From NCBI GenBank assembly GCA_031772625.1, contig CM062820.1, forward strand, positions 311,601,840 to 311,665,839: a stretch of DNA of 64,000 nucleotides. Direction: 5' to 3'. Each line of letters starts with the position of its first letter. The stretch's first letter is position 1. Shown here one piece after another: positions 11,752-22,916 of the stretch. A program made the position numbers and the translations under genes. Source of the stretch: Pinus tabuliformis (lineage: Eukaryota; Streptophyta; Pinopsida; Pinales; Pinaceae). Below the pieces are notes generated by a model that ran no database searches, had not been told where the DNA came from, and was given only the letters and a program-made list of their open reading frames with translations.

Positions 11752-12760
11752 GATACTCTCTCTGGAAAGAAATACTTTTCATTTTTGGATGGATTTAGTG
11801 GCTGCAATCAAACATAGATTGCCCCAGAAGACCAGGATAAAACAAACTTTACTTGTCCTTGGGGAACCTACACATATAGAGTGCTACCTTTTGGGCTCTG
11901 TAGTGCACCAGCAACCTTTCAAAGGGTAACAGTAAGAATTTTTTCTGACTTATTGAATGACTGTCTGGAAATCTTCATGGACGATTTCACACCTTATGGA
12001 GATGCTTTTGAAACAACATTAGTCAATCTGGAAAAAGTGCTAGAGCTATGTGTACAGACTAATGTTGCCTTGAGCACTGAGAAATGTCACATGATGATGA
12101 CTGAAGGGATTGTGCTTGGACATTACATTTCTGCTGACGAAATCAAGGTAGACCCCGCAAAAATAGAGTTAACTCTAAGGATTCCAACCCGCAAAACAAA
12201 AAAAGAGGTATGTAGTTTCTTGGGGCATGAAGGGTATTACAGAAGATTTATAGAAATTTTTTCAAAAATTGCAGCACCATTATTTTCCTTGCTCATGAAG
12301 GATGTTGATTTCTTGTGGATAGGGAAGTGTGAGTAGGCCTTCTTAACACTGAAATGTTATGTATCAGCAGCTCCAGTCTTACAAGGACCTAACTAGGAAT
12401 TGTCGTTTCACATAGATACGGATGCATCAGATATTACTATAGGTGCTGTTTTGGGCTGACTGGGGGATAATAAACCTTACACTATTTACTACGTAAGTAA
12501 AAATCTAACTCCAGTTGAGCTCAACTACACGACGATCAAGAAGGAGTTCTTAGCAATCATGCACACCATCAATAAATTTCAGCATTACATCACCGGATAT
12601 CAAGTATTTGTACACAATGACCATTCTTCCATTCATTTTTTAATGAATAAGCCAATTACAAATGGTAGGATTACACGCTGGTTATTGTTGTTACAAGAAT
12701 TTGATATCACTATTGTAGATAAGCCTTGAAAAGACAATGTAGTAGCTGACTTTATTTCTA
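11752..12760 (+). pseudogene. Element 1 reverse transcriptase (3' part) and RNase H
   Basis: Resumes directly after N1 with the KYFSFLDGFSGCNQ segment, then YRVLPFGLCSAPATFQ and the catalytic-loop region IFMDDF near 11,975. The connection segment EVCSFLGHEGYYRRFI follows, then the RNase H part starting near 12,410 (FHIDTDASDITIGAVLG) and TIKKEFLAIMHTINKF near 12,540. These copy element RNA into DNA and remove the RNA strand. The motif style supports Athila/Tat. Broken. Confidence 0.85.
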
Positions 12761-12959
12761 GGCTAACTATTGATGACAGTTTCACTCCTACTAAAGATTC
12801 TTTCCCTAATGAATATCTTTTTGTTATTTCTACTTACTCACATTGGTATGTAGATATAGCCAATTATCTTGTTGCAAGGAAGTTTCCCTAGTATTTATCC
12901 TCCAAAGAGAAAAATAAAATCATTCAACAAAGTTCTACATATACCTGGATAGATGGGAA

Positions 12960-14180
12960 CCTCTATCACACTAGACCTATTTTTCAGATCTGACCCTGTG
13001 CTAGAGAGGACGAGATCTTTGATATCCTCAAAGCTTGCCATGAGGAACCTTGCAGAGGAAACTTCGCAGACAAGCGGACAAGGTACAAAGTTCTTTCAAC
13101 AGGGTGCTACTGGCTGAAAATATTTCAGGATACCAAGAAGTTTATGAAGGGATGTGATAGTTTTCAAAGGATGGGCCAACCACTGCAATCAGATGATTTG
13201 ACCTTATAGCCCCAGATTGTCATAGAACCTTTTGAGAAGTGGGCTCTAGATTTTGTAGGACCAATCAATCCTTCATCTAGATAGAGATCCTACATCTTGT
13301 TCTGTACTGACTATGTCACGAAATGGGTTGAGGCAAAGGCACTAACTAGAGCCGTAGAGTAGGTTGTCTAAGGCTTTCGGTTTGAAGACATATTTGTTCG
13401 GTTTGGCATACCCAGAGAGATAGTCATAGATGGAGGACCGCAGTTCACATCTCATAAGATTCGAGAGTTGGTCGAAAAATACAAAATCCATTATAGAATC
13501 ACAACGCCTTACCATCCACAGGAAAATGGACATGGAGAAAGCACTAACAAAGTCATTGAGGGAATCCTTACTAAGACTGTGGCTAGTCATTGAAGAAATT
13601 GGGCTGACAAACTCTATAAGTGTTATGGGCATACAGGACTAAATGGAGGAACACTAATGGATTCTCACCATACGAACTTGTGTATGGAAAGAACCCTTTA
13701 TTCCCCATTGAATTTGAAATCAAAACACTAAGGGCAACATTGCAGGTCAATTTCAATTTGGCTACAACACAAAGGCAATGATTAAACCAATTCAATGAAT
13801 TGGAGGAGAAACAGTTGGCTGTTATCCAGTAAAGAAAGATTATCCAACAGCAGAGAGCTAAGGGGCACGACATATTTATAAAGAAGAAGCAATTCTAGAA
13901 AGGAGATTTGGCTCTCTTATATGACTCAAGGTTTAAAGACTTCAAGGGTAAGCTTTGCACTAGATGGCTAGGTCCTTATGAGGTAGATGCAGTCTTTGAT
14001 AATGGGACTGTAAATTTGGTAACCATTGACAGTGCAAGGACATCATTACTTGCAAACGGGCACCGTCTTCAGTTGTATCACAAACCTACCTCAAAGGATT
14101 CATTTGTCAACATTGTCACAAATTCAGATCTACACATTACGGGAACAAGGGAAAGCCCCCTTGTGCTGCAAAAATTTTAA
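12960..14180 (+). pseudogene. Element 1 integrase with C-terminal GPY-type domain
   Basis: A His/Cys zinc-binding N-terminal part lies near 13,030-13,170, followed by the catalytic core with ALDFVGPINPS near 13,240, VTKWVEAKAL near 13,318 and PREIVIDGGPQFTSHKI near 13,410-13,460. PYHPQENGHGE follows near 13,510. The C-terminal domain spans 13,908-14,180 (ALLYDSRFKDFKGKL, RWLGPYEVDAVFDNG). It would insert element DNA into the genome. Broken. Confidence 0.85.
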
Positions 14181-14197
14181 TTTTTCCAATAAGTGTA

Positions 14198-14239
14198 ATA
14201 GCTGAAAACCACTTGGTGGCGGTTGTTACACCGTCCAAA

Positions 14240-14321
<82 letters not shown>

Positions 14322-14372
14322 GATAATGATAATGATAATGACAACGATAATAATAATAATAATAACAATAAC

Positions 14373-14418
<46 letters not shown>

Positions 14419-14500
14419 TGCCTATGAAAACCTTTCTCAGGCGTAGACAGACACTTTTTTAATAGTTGAAAATCATCTGGTGGTGGCTGTTACACCCTCT
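14198..14500. repeat. Compound microsatellite (AAT)n-(AATGAT)n-(AAT)n between two short direct repeats
   Basis: About 180 bp of AAT and AATGAT repeats (14,241-14,418), with a few AAC variants. A ~38-base segment just before it (14,198-14,236) is repeated just after it (14,461-14,500) with several changes: AATAGCTGAAAACCACT versus AATAGTTGAAAATCATC. Confidence 0.9.
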
Positions 14501-15230
14501 ATAACAACATTTGTTATTCCAAAGTATATCATGTGATAAGTGTTGTTACACGATCTTTTTTTCTTTATCTTTTTGAAGAAAATAAATTAATATATATCAG
14601 TTGTCTTGGATGTTACACCTGTAACAGTTGACGACTTTTCATGAATAAAACAAGATATTCTATTCTAATAAACAACATAAACATCACCACGAGCCTCGTC
14701 ATCATATTTAAGTTCACACGTCTCGCTTCTCGAGGATGATTTGACGTCGCACCACCCATTATTTCCTTCCACGTCACCTAGGTACGTCATCAAAAATCTA
14801 ATATTGATTTTTTTTTATTTTGTAATTATGGCAACTTAACATGACTATTGATGGTCGAGGATGACTGTCATAATTAAGCTGGGGGGGGAATGAATCACAT
14901 CGCGACATGATCGTCACATGATTTGTAATTATTTGGAAAATCTAGCAACTAAGGCATGTGACCCAGTAGTTATCATTATTTAATGTCAAATCATACCAAA
15001 AAGGGTAAGGGCACCATTGACGAGACCTCCCCACGACTCACCATTAAGGAAAAATTAATTGAGCAGTACAAATCATGTCTGCCAAATCTTAATCCAAAAT
15101 CTTCACCTACGCCACCTTGCCACCCTACCATTTACCCTTGCCGGAAGTGCTCAATCCCCATTCAGAGTGTTAAGAGAGGAGGAAGATAGCAGTACAGGCT
15201 GAAACAACTAGAATGTGCGCCGGAGGGAAG
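14501..15230. other. Element 1 spacer after integrase, with a second purine tract
   Basis: AT-rich and without a convincing gene. It contains the TGTTACA-CC-TGTAACA palindrome (14611-14626) and AAGCTGGGGGGGGAATGA (14,876-14,893), which looks like a polypurine tract although no LTR follows. Confidence 0.5.
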
Positions 15231-15359
15231 GATAAGCAGGTGAAACAACACTGAATTGCATTGGCAATGGGAGGAGCAACAATACGGGATGAGCTAGTGT
15301 CCACAGACGCCCTGGAAGACTGCCTTGAAGCATGCCAGGTTTTCAAAGATGCAGGCTAG

Positions 15360-17985
15360 TTCGAATTCTTCTAGAGATTGGAAGGATTAGACAATGGCAT
15401 GGCCATGGAATTTGCAAAGAAATTGTAAAGAAACCAGATGGAAGTTAGAGGATTGAAATTGGAGGTCACGGAAGAAGTTATTGCCAGAGTAACAAGATTT
15501 CCAGCAGAAGGGAAGAGATGGTTTACTAGAAAGGTTAATGACCCCTCAGTAAAAAGGGATTTTCTTAATGGAAGTGAGTCGTTGGTTAAAAAAGGCAAGG
15601 AAATTGATAGGCTATCACTCCCCCAGCCATGGGTGGATGTTGCTCTCTTCCTCATTAAGTACATTACTTGTGAGGGAAGGGCAACAATTGTGTTTAATTA
15701 CCATTTCCCATTGCTGAACAATCTCTGCCATCAGTGGTTTATCGACCTTCCTTATTTCTTGCTGGGCAATATTAGACACATGGCTCCAACTGTGAAAATG
15801 GCTGCTCATCCAGAAATGTGTGTTACGAACCATGGCCTTATTAAACTAATTGTGCTGGATGCCTTGAGCCGACAGGGCAAGAACTAGGAAGAGTTCATGC
15901 GGAAAAGGCCTAGGACCACTCACAAAAGGCAAATAGAGACGACTGGGGAAATTGCAAAAGTGACAAAGGAGCAACCCCAATCCTCGACAGTGAGGGTCAG
16001 CCAGAAGTCAGTTGATAAACCGATTAGTGATAGAAGGACAAAGAAGAGAATAAGGGTTAATGGGCACTCAAATGTCGAGAAAGGACAAAGAAGCAGTTGA
16101 GCAGAAGGACGAGGAGAAATCTCAACCAAAAAACCTCCTTCATTTGGTAAGAGAGAAACCCAGTCTTTGCTGTCGAAAATTGAAATTTTAGAAAAAAAAA
16201 TAAAGAATTGAGGGAACAATTAGTAGTAGGAAAGGCAAAGCCAAGAGCCCTAGGGCTGGATACTTTGGTAGAGGCCATGGATAGGGCCAAAAGGGGAGAA
16301 ATCCCGGGCACTCTGTGCATAGCATATGCTGCGAAGTTGGTGGAAGCCAGATTGAAAGTCTGTGCAATAGACACTAACTCGAAGGGGATTTGAAAATTGG
16401 GAAGCAGTTACACCAGAACCTATTGAGGACATTGCTAATACACAAGAACCAACAACCGAGACAACACAATCCACAATGAGTGATTAAGCAATGGATACAC
16501 AGGAACGCTTGGCTAACACTGTTGTTTCACCAAGGACAGTAGTGGAGGACGAAATCAACCAAGAGGATGAAGAGAAAGATAATATCCATGAGTCGATGGT
16601 CACTACTGTTGTTACACAAGAACTAGCAGTAGAGACCGAAGTTGTTTCGAAGGAAAATAATGAACAAAAGCCTACGAATATTACTGCTGCCACACAAGAA
16701 CCAACAGTTAAATGGAAGTTGACCAGGAAAATAAGGAATTGTGATAAAACCCACTAATGAAGTTGTTTTTACACAAGAACCAGTAGCTAAGGTGGGACAA
16801 TTTCACCCTCAGGAGGCTGCTACACCTTTAATTGATGATGCATGCGGGGGAATGTCGGGTCCTGTTGAAGGATGGCATTCTGAGAAATTGTTGTTATTGG
16901 CAGAGCTACAAAACTGGAAGCATTTGGCACTCTCTCTGTAGGAGGGAGTGATTCCACTCAAGACACATAAGAGAATGATGGATTCCCTGAGAGAAAAATG
17001 GTTAAAAGAAGAATGGGAAAGAGAAGAGGAGGCACGAAGGCATAAAGAAATTATGAAGAAAAAGGATGAACAACTGCATCAGCTACATTGGGACATATCT
17101 GACCTGATGTTTGATAAGACCAAACTCCATGACCTTGCTCTAAACCTGCTAGCATGCAGGCGGCTATCCCCGTCATACCCTGTGAACCTATGGGAACGTT
17201 ACTACTTATTCCAGTTAAGGGCAGTTTGTGGGAACGGGTCCTATATGGGTTCTTCAACGTGAAATTTTTTCGAAATTTTCCGTTCCTGTGATTTTGATGA
17301 TCAGAATTTGTTGTGCGAGTTGTTCTTGCACCATATGATGTGCAAACATGTGAGCATGAGGATGGTGGAGAGAGTCATTTCTTTCATGGGAGACTTGCAG
17401 TTGCGAGAATTCCTATCATTTATGAGTAATCAGATTGAGTGGAAACTGCCCAAGAGAACAATAGATACCAATGTGGAAAATACAACATTGTGGGTTAGGG
17501 CTGAACCAGGAATGTCTTATGAACTCCGGCAAGAGTTTAGACGGTTCCTGAGCAATCCAGAAATCAAAGATCAATCAGCCATTTACAGAAGGAGAATCAT
17601 GAGGATCTACCTCAACTTGTTTGCAAACATGAGGAGCCAAGCGCTAATCGGATGTCTCAAGTGCACTGAGGCCTGTAGTGCAGAATTGCAGGAAGGAGAC
17701 CCCTTTGAGTACAACAGTTTTGTGGCTGTTATTACACGGGTGTCAGAATATGCTCAGATTGTGCTAACACCCGGGGCATTTTGGATTGGCCTTGGGTTCA
17801 AATTCCCTTTGATTTGGTTGCCATTAAAGGAGTATCAACCCGATTATCGGTTATGCGATTATGAAGAGGAACCTTGGCCATGTGAGTTAATGGATGATCA
17901 AGGATTCAGAGCTCCAGGTGATGATACTGTTGCTGCCTACAATTTCACAGATTTCCACCGGAGGCACAGTAGAAGGAACTGAGAT
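15360..17985 (+). pseudogene. Element 1 accessory gene (env-position gene), two-part
   Basis: Three pieces follow each other. The first (15,380-15,887) has FPAEGKRW, then SLPQPWVDVALFLIKYITCEG and NYHFPLLNNL. The middle (15,897-17,260) is charged, with recurrent TTVVTQE / ATQEP / FTQEPVAK units near 16,600-16,790 and a Glu/Lys-rich helix (EWEREEEARRHKEIMKKKD) near 17,020. The last (17,308-17,982, 224 codons without a stop) includes SFVAVITRVSEYAQIVLTPG and DYRLCDYEEEPWP. The same order is seen in element 2. In Athila-like elements this position holds an env-like or plant-transposon-protein gene of unclear function. I see no clear signal peptide or membrane anchor. Broken. Confidence 0.65.
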
Positions 17986-18010
17986 TCTCCATGGGGACAT
18001 GCAGTTGCTT

Positions 18011-18024
18011 CAGTTGGGGGGAGA
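18011..18024 (+). promoter_or_regulatory. Element 1 polypurine tract
   Basis: CAGTTGGGGGGAGA directly precedes TGTTGGGTGTGG, the start of the 3' LTR. Confidence 0.7.
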
Positions 18025-18595
18025 TGTTGGGTGTGGTTTTTCTACCTATTTTCTACACACTCTTTCCCATATTTTGACCTTTTTGTCCTCCAAGCCTGTG
18101 CCCTTATATGACCAAACTCTCTGTTTTCTTACCTTTTTGATCCACTTTACTATCATGTTACTTTGCTGTATTTTACCGAATAATACGAGGCTTTATTCCT
18201 TTTTGTGGCTAACTGGGAGAGCATTGAAGGATTATTTTGGGAAGTTCATCCTTTTCAAGTGTTTTCTCACATGAATGAAGCTATGAAGCAAATAGGAAGT
18301 AAGGACTACCTGCAAGAAAGGGTAGAATGGTTCACTATTACACCCTGAGTGCTGTTACAGACCGGTGCTATATACTAGGTGCTATTACAAGTTGCTGCTA
18401 TGACAGGTTGTTGCTATTACATATTGTTGTTACACATTGGATGTTGTTACAGATTGCTATTACACATCGGATGCCGTTAAACCTCGTGTGGATCGACTAT
18501 CACATCAACAATGTTGTTGTCAGTTACGCCGCTTCATCCTGAACCACCATTTGCTCAATGTTGTTGCATCGAAGCTGGAAATGTGGGTACTATAC
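18025..18595 (+). repeat. Element 1 3' LTR, left part
   Basis: Starts TGTTGGG after the purine tract. Between 18,340 and 18,480 it holds a run of short, diverged units of the type GTTACAGATTGCTATTACACA, related to the TGTTACA motif elsewhere in this element. It is interrupted at 18,595 by N2. Confidence 0.7.
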
Positions 18596-18819
18596 TGATG
18601 CAGGAGCATCCGACACTCTTAATTAAACAAGGAATCCAAAGCGGAGGAAGGAGGGTGTGGACCATCAGAGAAAAACAGGGGACAAATTCTATTTTAATAG
18701 AGCTAGTTTGATGGAATTAATTAAATGTAATTTTCCATATGTATGCATATAGAGAGATTAGTTGAGAGATTTAAGGAAAGGATGTGATCAGATCCTTCAT
18801 AGTGATCCGATCCAATGTT

Positions 18820-18863
<44 letters not shown>

Positions 18864-20229
18864 AACCTGCGTGTTCAAGAGGGGAGAGACGAGACATAGT
18901 AATAGGTAGATATTTGTAAGCCGAGTGAGAAAAATGTAATCGATTGGGAGTTTGTTCTAAGGCTGAAATGCCTTAGCTTGTAATTGTTCCATGTATAATA
19001 GAAAAGTGTGCTTTGTGTTGAATTGTGTGCCTGTGTATTACTGTATAGATAGCCTATGTGTATTTCATATATAGAGTTAGTCCTATGTTGTGAGATTGTT
19101 GATCGACCATCGATCACTGTATGGATCGATGGCGATCTAATGAGAATATGAATGTTGTGTGTTAAAGGGAGTATGGCAGAAGGAAACCGCGAGCAACATA
19201 AATCCATCAAAAGCAAGCGAAATCAAGCTAAAGAGGAATGGATGGGTCAATGCACATGATCTATTGGGTTGATATGATGAATGGATAGGATCATATCGCT
19301 GAGAACAGAGTCAATGATATCTCATCAGTGGAACCCTTTATGTGTTATCAAAATCGGCCGTGGAGAGATTGCAATTGTGGTGATGTGATAGATCATGGAC
19401 CGTTAGATCGAGAGTTAGGATCGACGGTCACGATCTAATCGCTGATCATAAATTGGAGAGGCAAGCGCAGCAGATAGTGGGAATGCCGATTGTCGATGGG
19501 CGATACACTGATAGTCGATGAGCCAATCAGAGATCGGAGAGCACAGCAGAAATGACTTCGGAGTGTAGACCCGACGATAATTATAGCTGCGGGTGAATGT
19601 TTTTTGAAGTCCATTTTAAGTGCTCGGTCGGGTTTTTCTCGTGTATTCCGATAGAGTTGAAGTCCCGGGTTAAAGGTAAGTTTATATGTGTTTCTATTAA
19701 AAAGGGGTATAATAGAAATAATGCGTGGATAAGGTTTATGGGTTACGTTTACACATAACCAAAGTTAAGAGTGGGAAGGTTATATACATATGCGGCTAAA
19801 GGTTAATGAAGGTTTACAAGGGTGAATGAGTCTTGATAGAAAGGAAAGGATGGATTAAGGGTTAGACTTAGTTATTCTATAAATTATTTTGCAGAGATTA
19901 AGAAAGGGTCCTTAACCATATTCTAAATGAAGATTTGACTCCTTAGAGAGTTAAAAATCTTGGGACAAATGTGCTTATGCATTTTACATGCATTCTGTGG
20001 GTGTAAGTGGGGGTAACCCTGCGAACACAAGTGTATTTTGTTTGAAGTCTGGCTATGACAACGGGTTGTGTTGTTTCCTGTGTATTCCGATAGTTTTGTG
20101 GTTTGGGTTTAAAGGCTTAAGGCCTCAATAAACGCTTCCGATAGGTTTGTGGGCCATAACCCACAGTCCTCAGAACCGAAAATTTGATATGAAAGGGATT
20201 TTTCCTTACCCCAAAATCTCCTTTCATCA
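18596..20229 (+). repeat. N2 5' LTR (1,634 bp)
   Basis: Starts TGATGCAGGAGC and ends CTTTCATCA. It carries a ~35-bp AT run at 18,823-18,859 and a hairpin with arms CCATCGATC / GATCGATGG near 19,107-19,132. It is about 460 bp longer than its partner; the extra stretch is roughly 19,580-20,040. Confidence 0.88.
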
Positions 20230-20231
20230 TT

Positions 20232-20246
20232 TGGTATCAGAGCCAG
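20232..20246 (+). promoter_or_regulatory. N2 primer binding site, initiator tRNA-Met
   Basis: TGGTATCAGAGCCAG two bases after the LTR end, the standard site complementary to the 3' end of plant initiator tRNA-Met. Confidence 0.9.
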
Positions 20247-20375
20247 GTTACTACAGAGGTTGGTTGCAACTCATAGAAGATCATGAAGGCAGTTCCACTG
20301 AGAAGTGGGTAGAATTTCTAAGGATAAGGAAAAGCATATGACTAGGAGGTCACAAATTTTTGTGCCTCGGGAGTC

Positions 20376-21549
20376 TGATGTAGGAGCATCCAACACTCTT
20401 AATTAAATGAGGAATCCAAAGCAAAGCAAGGAGGACATGGACCATCAGAGCAAAATAGGGGAAACATTATGTTTTATTAGAGCTAGTTTGATGGACTTAA
20501 TTAAATGTAATCTACAGTATGTATGCATACAGAGAGATTAGTTGAGAGATTTGAGGAAAGGATGTGATCAGATCCTTCACAGTGATCCAATCCAATGTTC
20601 CCTTATATGTATATATATGAGAAACCTGCGTGTTCAAGAGGGAAGAGACGAGACAGAGTAATAGGTAGAGATTTGTAAGCCGAGTGAGCAAAATGTAATC
20701 AATTGGGAGTTTATTTTAAGGCTGAAATGCCTTAGCATGTAATTGCTCCGTGTATAATAGAAAAATGTGCTTTGTGTTGAATTGTGCGCTTGTGTATTAC
20801 TGTAGAGATAGTCTGTGTGTATTTCATATATAGAGTTAGTCCTGCGTTGCGAGATTATTGATCGACCATCGATCATTATATGGATCGATGGAGATCCAAT
20901 GATAATATGAATGTTGTGTGTTAAAGGGAGTATGGCAGAAGGAAACTGCGAGCGGCATAAATCCATCAAAAGCAAGCGAAATCAAGCCAAAGAGGAATGG
21001 ATGGGTCAATGCACAAGATCCTTTGGGTCAATATGATGAACGGACAGGATCATATCGCTGAGAACAAAGTCAATTGATATCGCATCGATAGAACCCTTTA
21101 TGCGTTATCGGAATCGGCCGTGGAGCGATTGCGATTGTGATGATGCGATAGATCATGGACCGTCAAATCGAGAGTCAGGATCAACAGTCGCGATCTAATT
21201 GCTGATCATAAATCAGAGAGGCAAGCACAATGGATAGTGGGAATGCCAATTGCCGATGGGCGATACACTGATAGACGATGAGCCAATCAGAGATCGGAGA
21301 GCGCATCAGAAGTGGCTTTAATGAATGGACCCGACGATTATTGAACGTGGGTTTACTCTGTTTGAATTCTGACTATGACAGTGGGTTGCGTTGTTTCCTG
21401 TGTATTCCGATAGTTGTGTGGTCTAGGTTTAAAGGCTTAAGGCCTCAATAAATGCTTCCGATAGGTTTGTGGGCCATAACCCACAGGCCTCAAGACCGAA
21501 AATTTGATATGAAAGGGATTTTTCCTTACCCCAAAATCTCCTTTCATCA
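20376..21549 (+). repeat. N2 3' LTR (1,174 bp)
   Basis: Starts TGATGTAGGAGC and ends CTTTCATCA. It matches the 5' LTR except for one internal block of about 460 bp that only the 5' copy has. The CCATCGATC / GATCGATGG hairpin arms are kept near 20,865-20,890 while the loop differs. Confidence 0.88.
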
Positions 21550-21950
21550 TATTCCAGATAACAGCTGTCGGTAGTAGGATTGTTTGTTTTTGAAGCAACA
21601 AGACTCAAGCAATTGCAACCGACGTATATTTATTTAGTAATAAGTTGTAACTTCTTTATTTTTTATTAGCATGAGAATCGAGAGATTATCATGACTGATA
21701 TGCTTTCTAATTTTTGGGTTGTAATAATTATAAAAGACTCGGCTTTTTATGTATTAGCGGATGGCATACAGAAGAGTATCTTTACTCTGTTTTTGTAATC
21801 TTGAACTTATTCAATATCAATTGGCACGGTGATGCTGTTACTTTCCAATTGATTCATTAATCACTTTTTGCGTTCTGCCTGCGCCCTGCTGAGGCGGAAG
21901 GGACCTCCTCTTTGGCAGGGATTGCAGTGACTAGGTAGTGTACATTTCAG
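21550..21950 (+). repeat. Element 1 3' LTR, right part (end approximate)
   Basis: Resumes after N2. It contains TATAAAAG near 21,730 as a plausible promoter and a stretch that looks like transcript start and R/U5. There is no second copy in the window, so the end is a guess; TACA at 21,941-21,944 is one candidate. Confidence 0.4.
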
Positions 21951-22916
21951 TTTAGTTCATTGATTTATGGTTTCTTGTTGTTGCTGTACAAATTGTTGAT
22001 TGCATTCGTTGTTGTTCTATTTATCTTATGTTGTTACACAGAGTTAATCAACAGAGTAATAGTAACCAGCTGGAATAGATGTTAGTTCTTGTGTGGCATG
22101 CCTTTACTTCAATAGCTGCGAGTTGTGATTTAATTCTGTAGAGTGTTTTTGTATCTACACACATGGTTTGATTCAACAATTTAGATCAGCGACATCTTTT
22201 ACAGTTTTTCTGCATTTTCTTATGCTTGGCTGGAGTGTATCGGCACAGACAATGTGAACTCCATTGAAATAGCAAGACCTACCTTGGGTTGACAATTAAT
22301 GTTGCAGTCTGAGTCAATTAAGGTTGATTAAAACAACCCATATATATATATATATATATATAGCTTCTTCCCTCTCACTCTCCCTCTCCCCCATATGACC
22401 CCATCTCTCTCTCTCTCGCTCACACACACACGCACACACACATAATCCCTTTCTGTCTCTCTTTCTCTATATATGTCTCCCTCTTATATCCTTCTCTCTC
22501 TCTCTTTCCCTAGTCCTCCCTTAGAAGGTTTATAACAATAGGGTTGGATCGCGGCACCTTCAACATGGTCAAGGGTACAAATCTAGGCCTTATGACCTAA
22601 AGAGTCCTATTTTCATCCAATGTTAAGAACATCATCTCAACTATTAATGTTGTGAGAATTCATTAACAACATCAATTGAAGCCTTAAACTTATGAGAATT
22701 CATTGTTAATGTAGTGGTTTTATTGTTTGAGAAAGATAACAATTGCTTGCTATTGTTGTCCTTTCTTTGTTGATTGGTTTCCATTTTTGTTCATTTAGAT
22801 ACATTAATTTAGAGCAAGCTATGAATTTTCCTTGTTAACCAATTTTGAAGCTATATATATTTTTCCCCATATTAGGATGGGGATCATCTTTTGTGATGAC
22901 CTATGAAGCCTCTAAA
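21951..22916. other. Intergenic stretch with simple repeats
   Basis: No gene seen. A TA run lies at 22,340-22,362, directly followed by a CT-rich and CA-containing low-complexity block to about 22,510. The rest is AT-rich unique-looking sequence. Confidence 0.6.

Larger units (their letters stand above)
18596..21549 (+). mobile_element. Element N2: LTR element with a 146-bp interior, nested in element 1's 3' LTR
   Basis: Two long direct repeats, each TGATG...CATCA, flank only 146 bp (20,230-20,375). The interior begins with an initiator-tRNA-Met primer site (TGGTATCAGAGCC) and has no coding potential. The flanks TATAC (18,591-18,595) and TATTC (21,550-21,554) look like a target duplication with one change. 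It must rely on proteins from other elements. It is like a TRIM in lacking genes, but with far longer LTRs. The LTRs differ at roughly a tenth of sites in the first ~230 bases, so it is old. Confidence 0.85.
1..21950 (+). mobile_element. Element 1: old Athila/Tat-like Ty3/gypsy retrotransposon, 5' end outside window
   Basis: Parts appear in the order gag, protease, RT, RNase H, integrase, long accessory gene, polypurine tract, 3' LTR, all on the + strand. RT followed by integrase is the Ty3/gypsy order. The RT core (FMDDF, then NLEKVLELCVQTNVAL and EGIVLGHYIS) resembles Athila/Tat plant elements, which also carry an extra gene after integrase. The copy is clearly broken, with well over a dozen interruptions spread over all its genes. 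Two younger elements lie inside it: N1 at 2,873-11,746 and N2 at 18,596-21,549. The right end is approximate because there is no second LTR in the window to align. Confidence 0.85.

Noticed and set aside
14177-14462. Long poly-Asn/Asp and poly-Leu/Ser frames on the two strands
   Set aside because: They are only the AAT/AATGAT microsatellite read in frame.
22340-22510. Possible CRISPR-like or regulatory repeat array
   Set aside because: Plain TA, CT and CA simple repeats; no spaced direct repeats.
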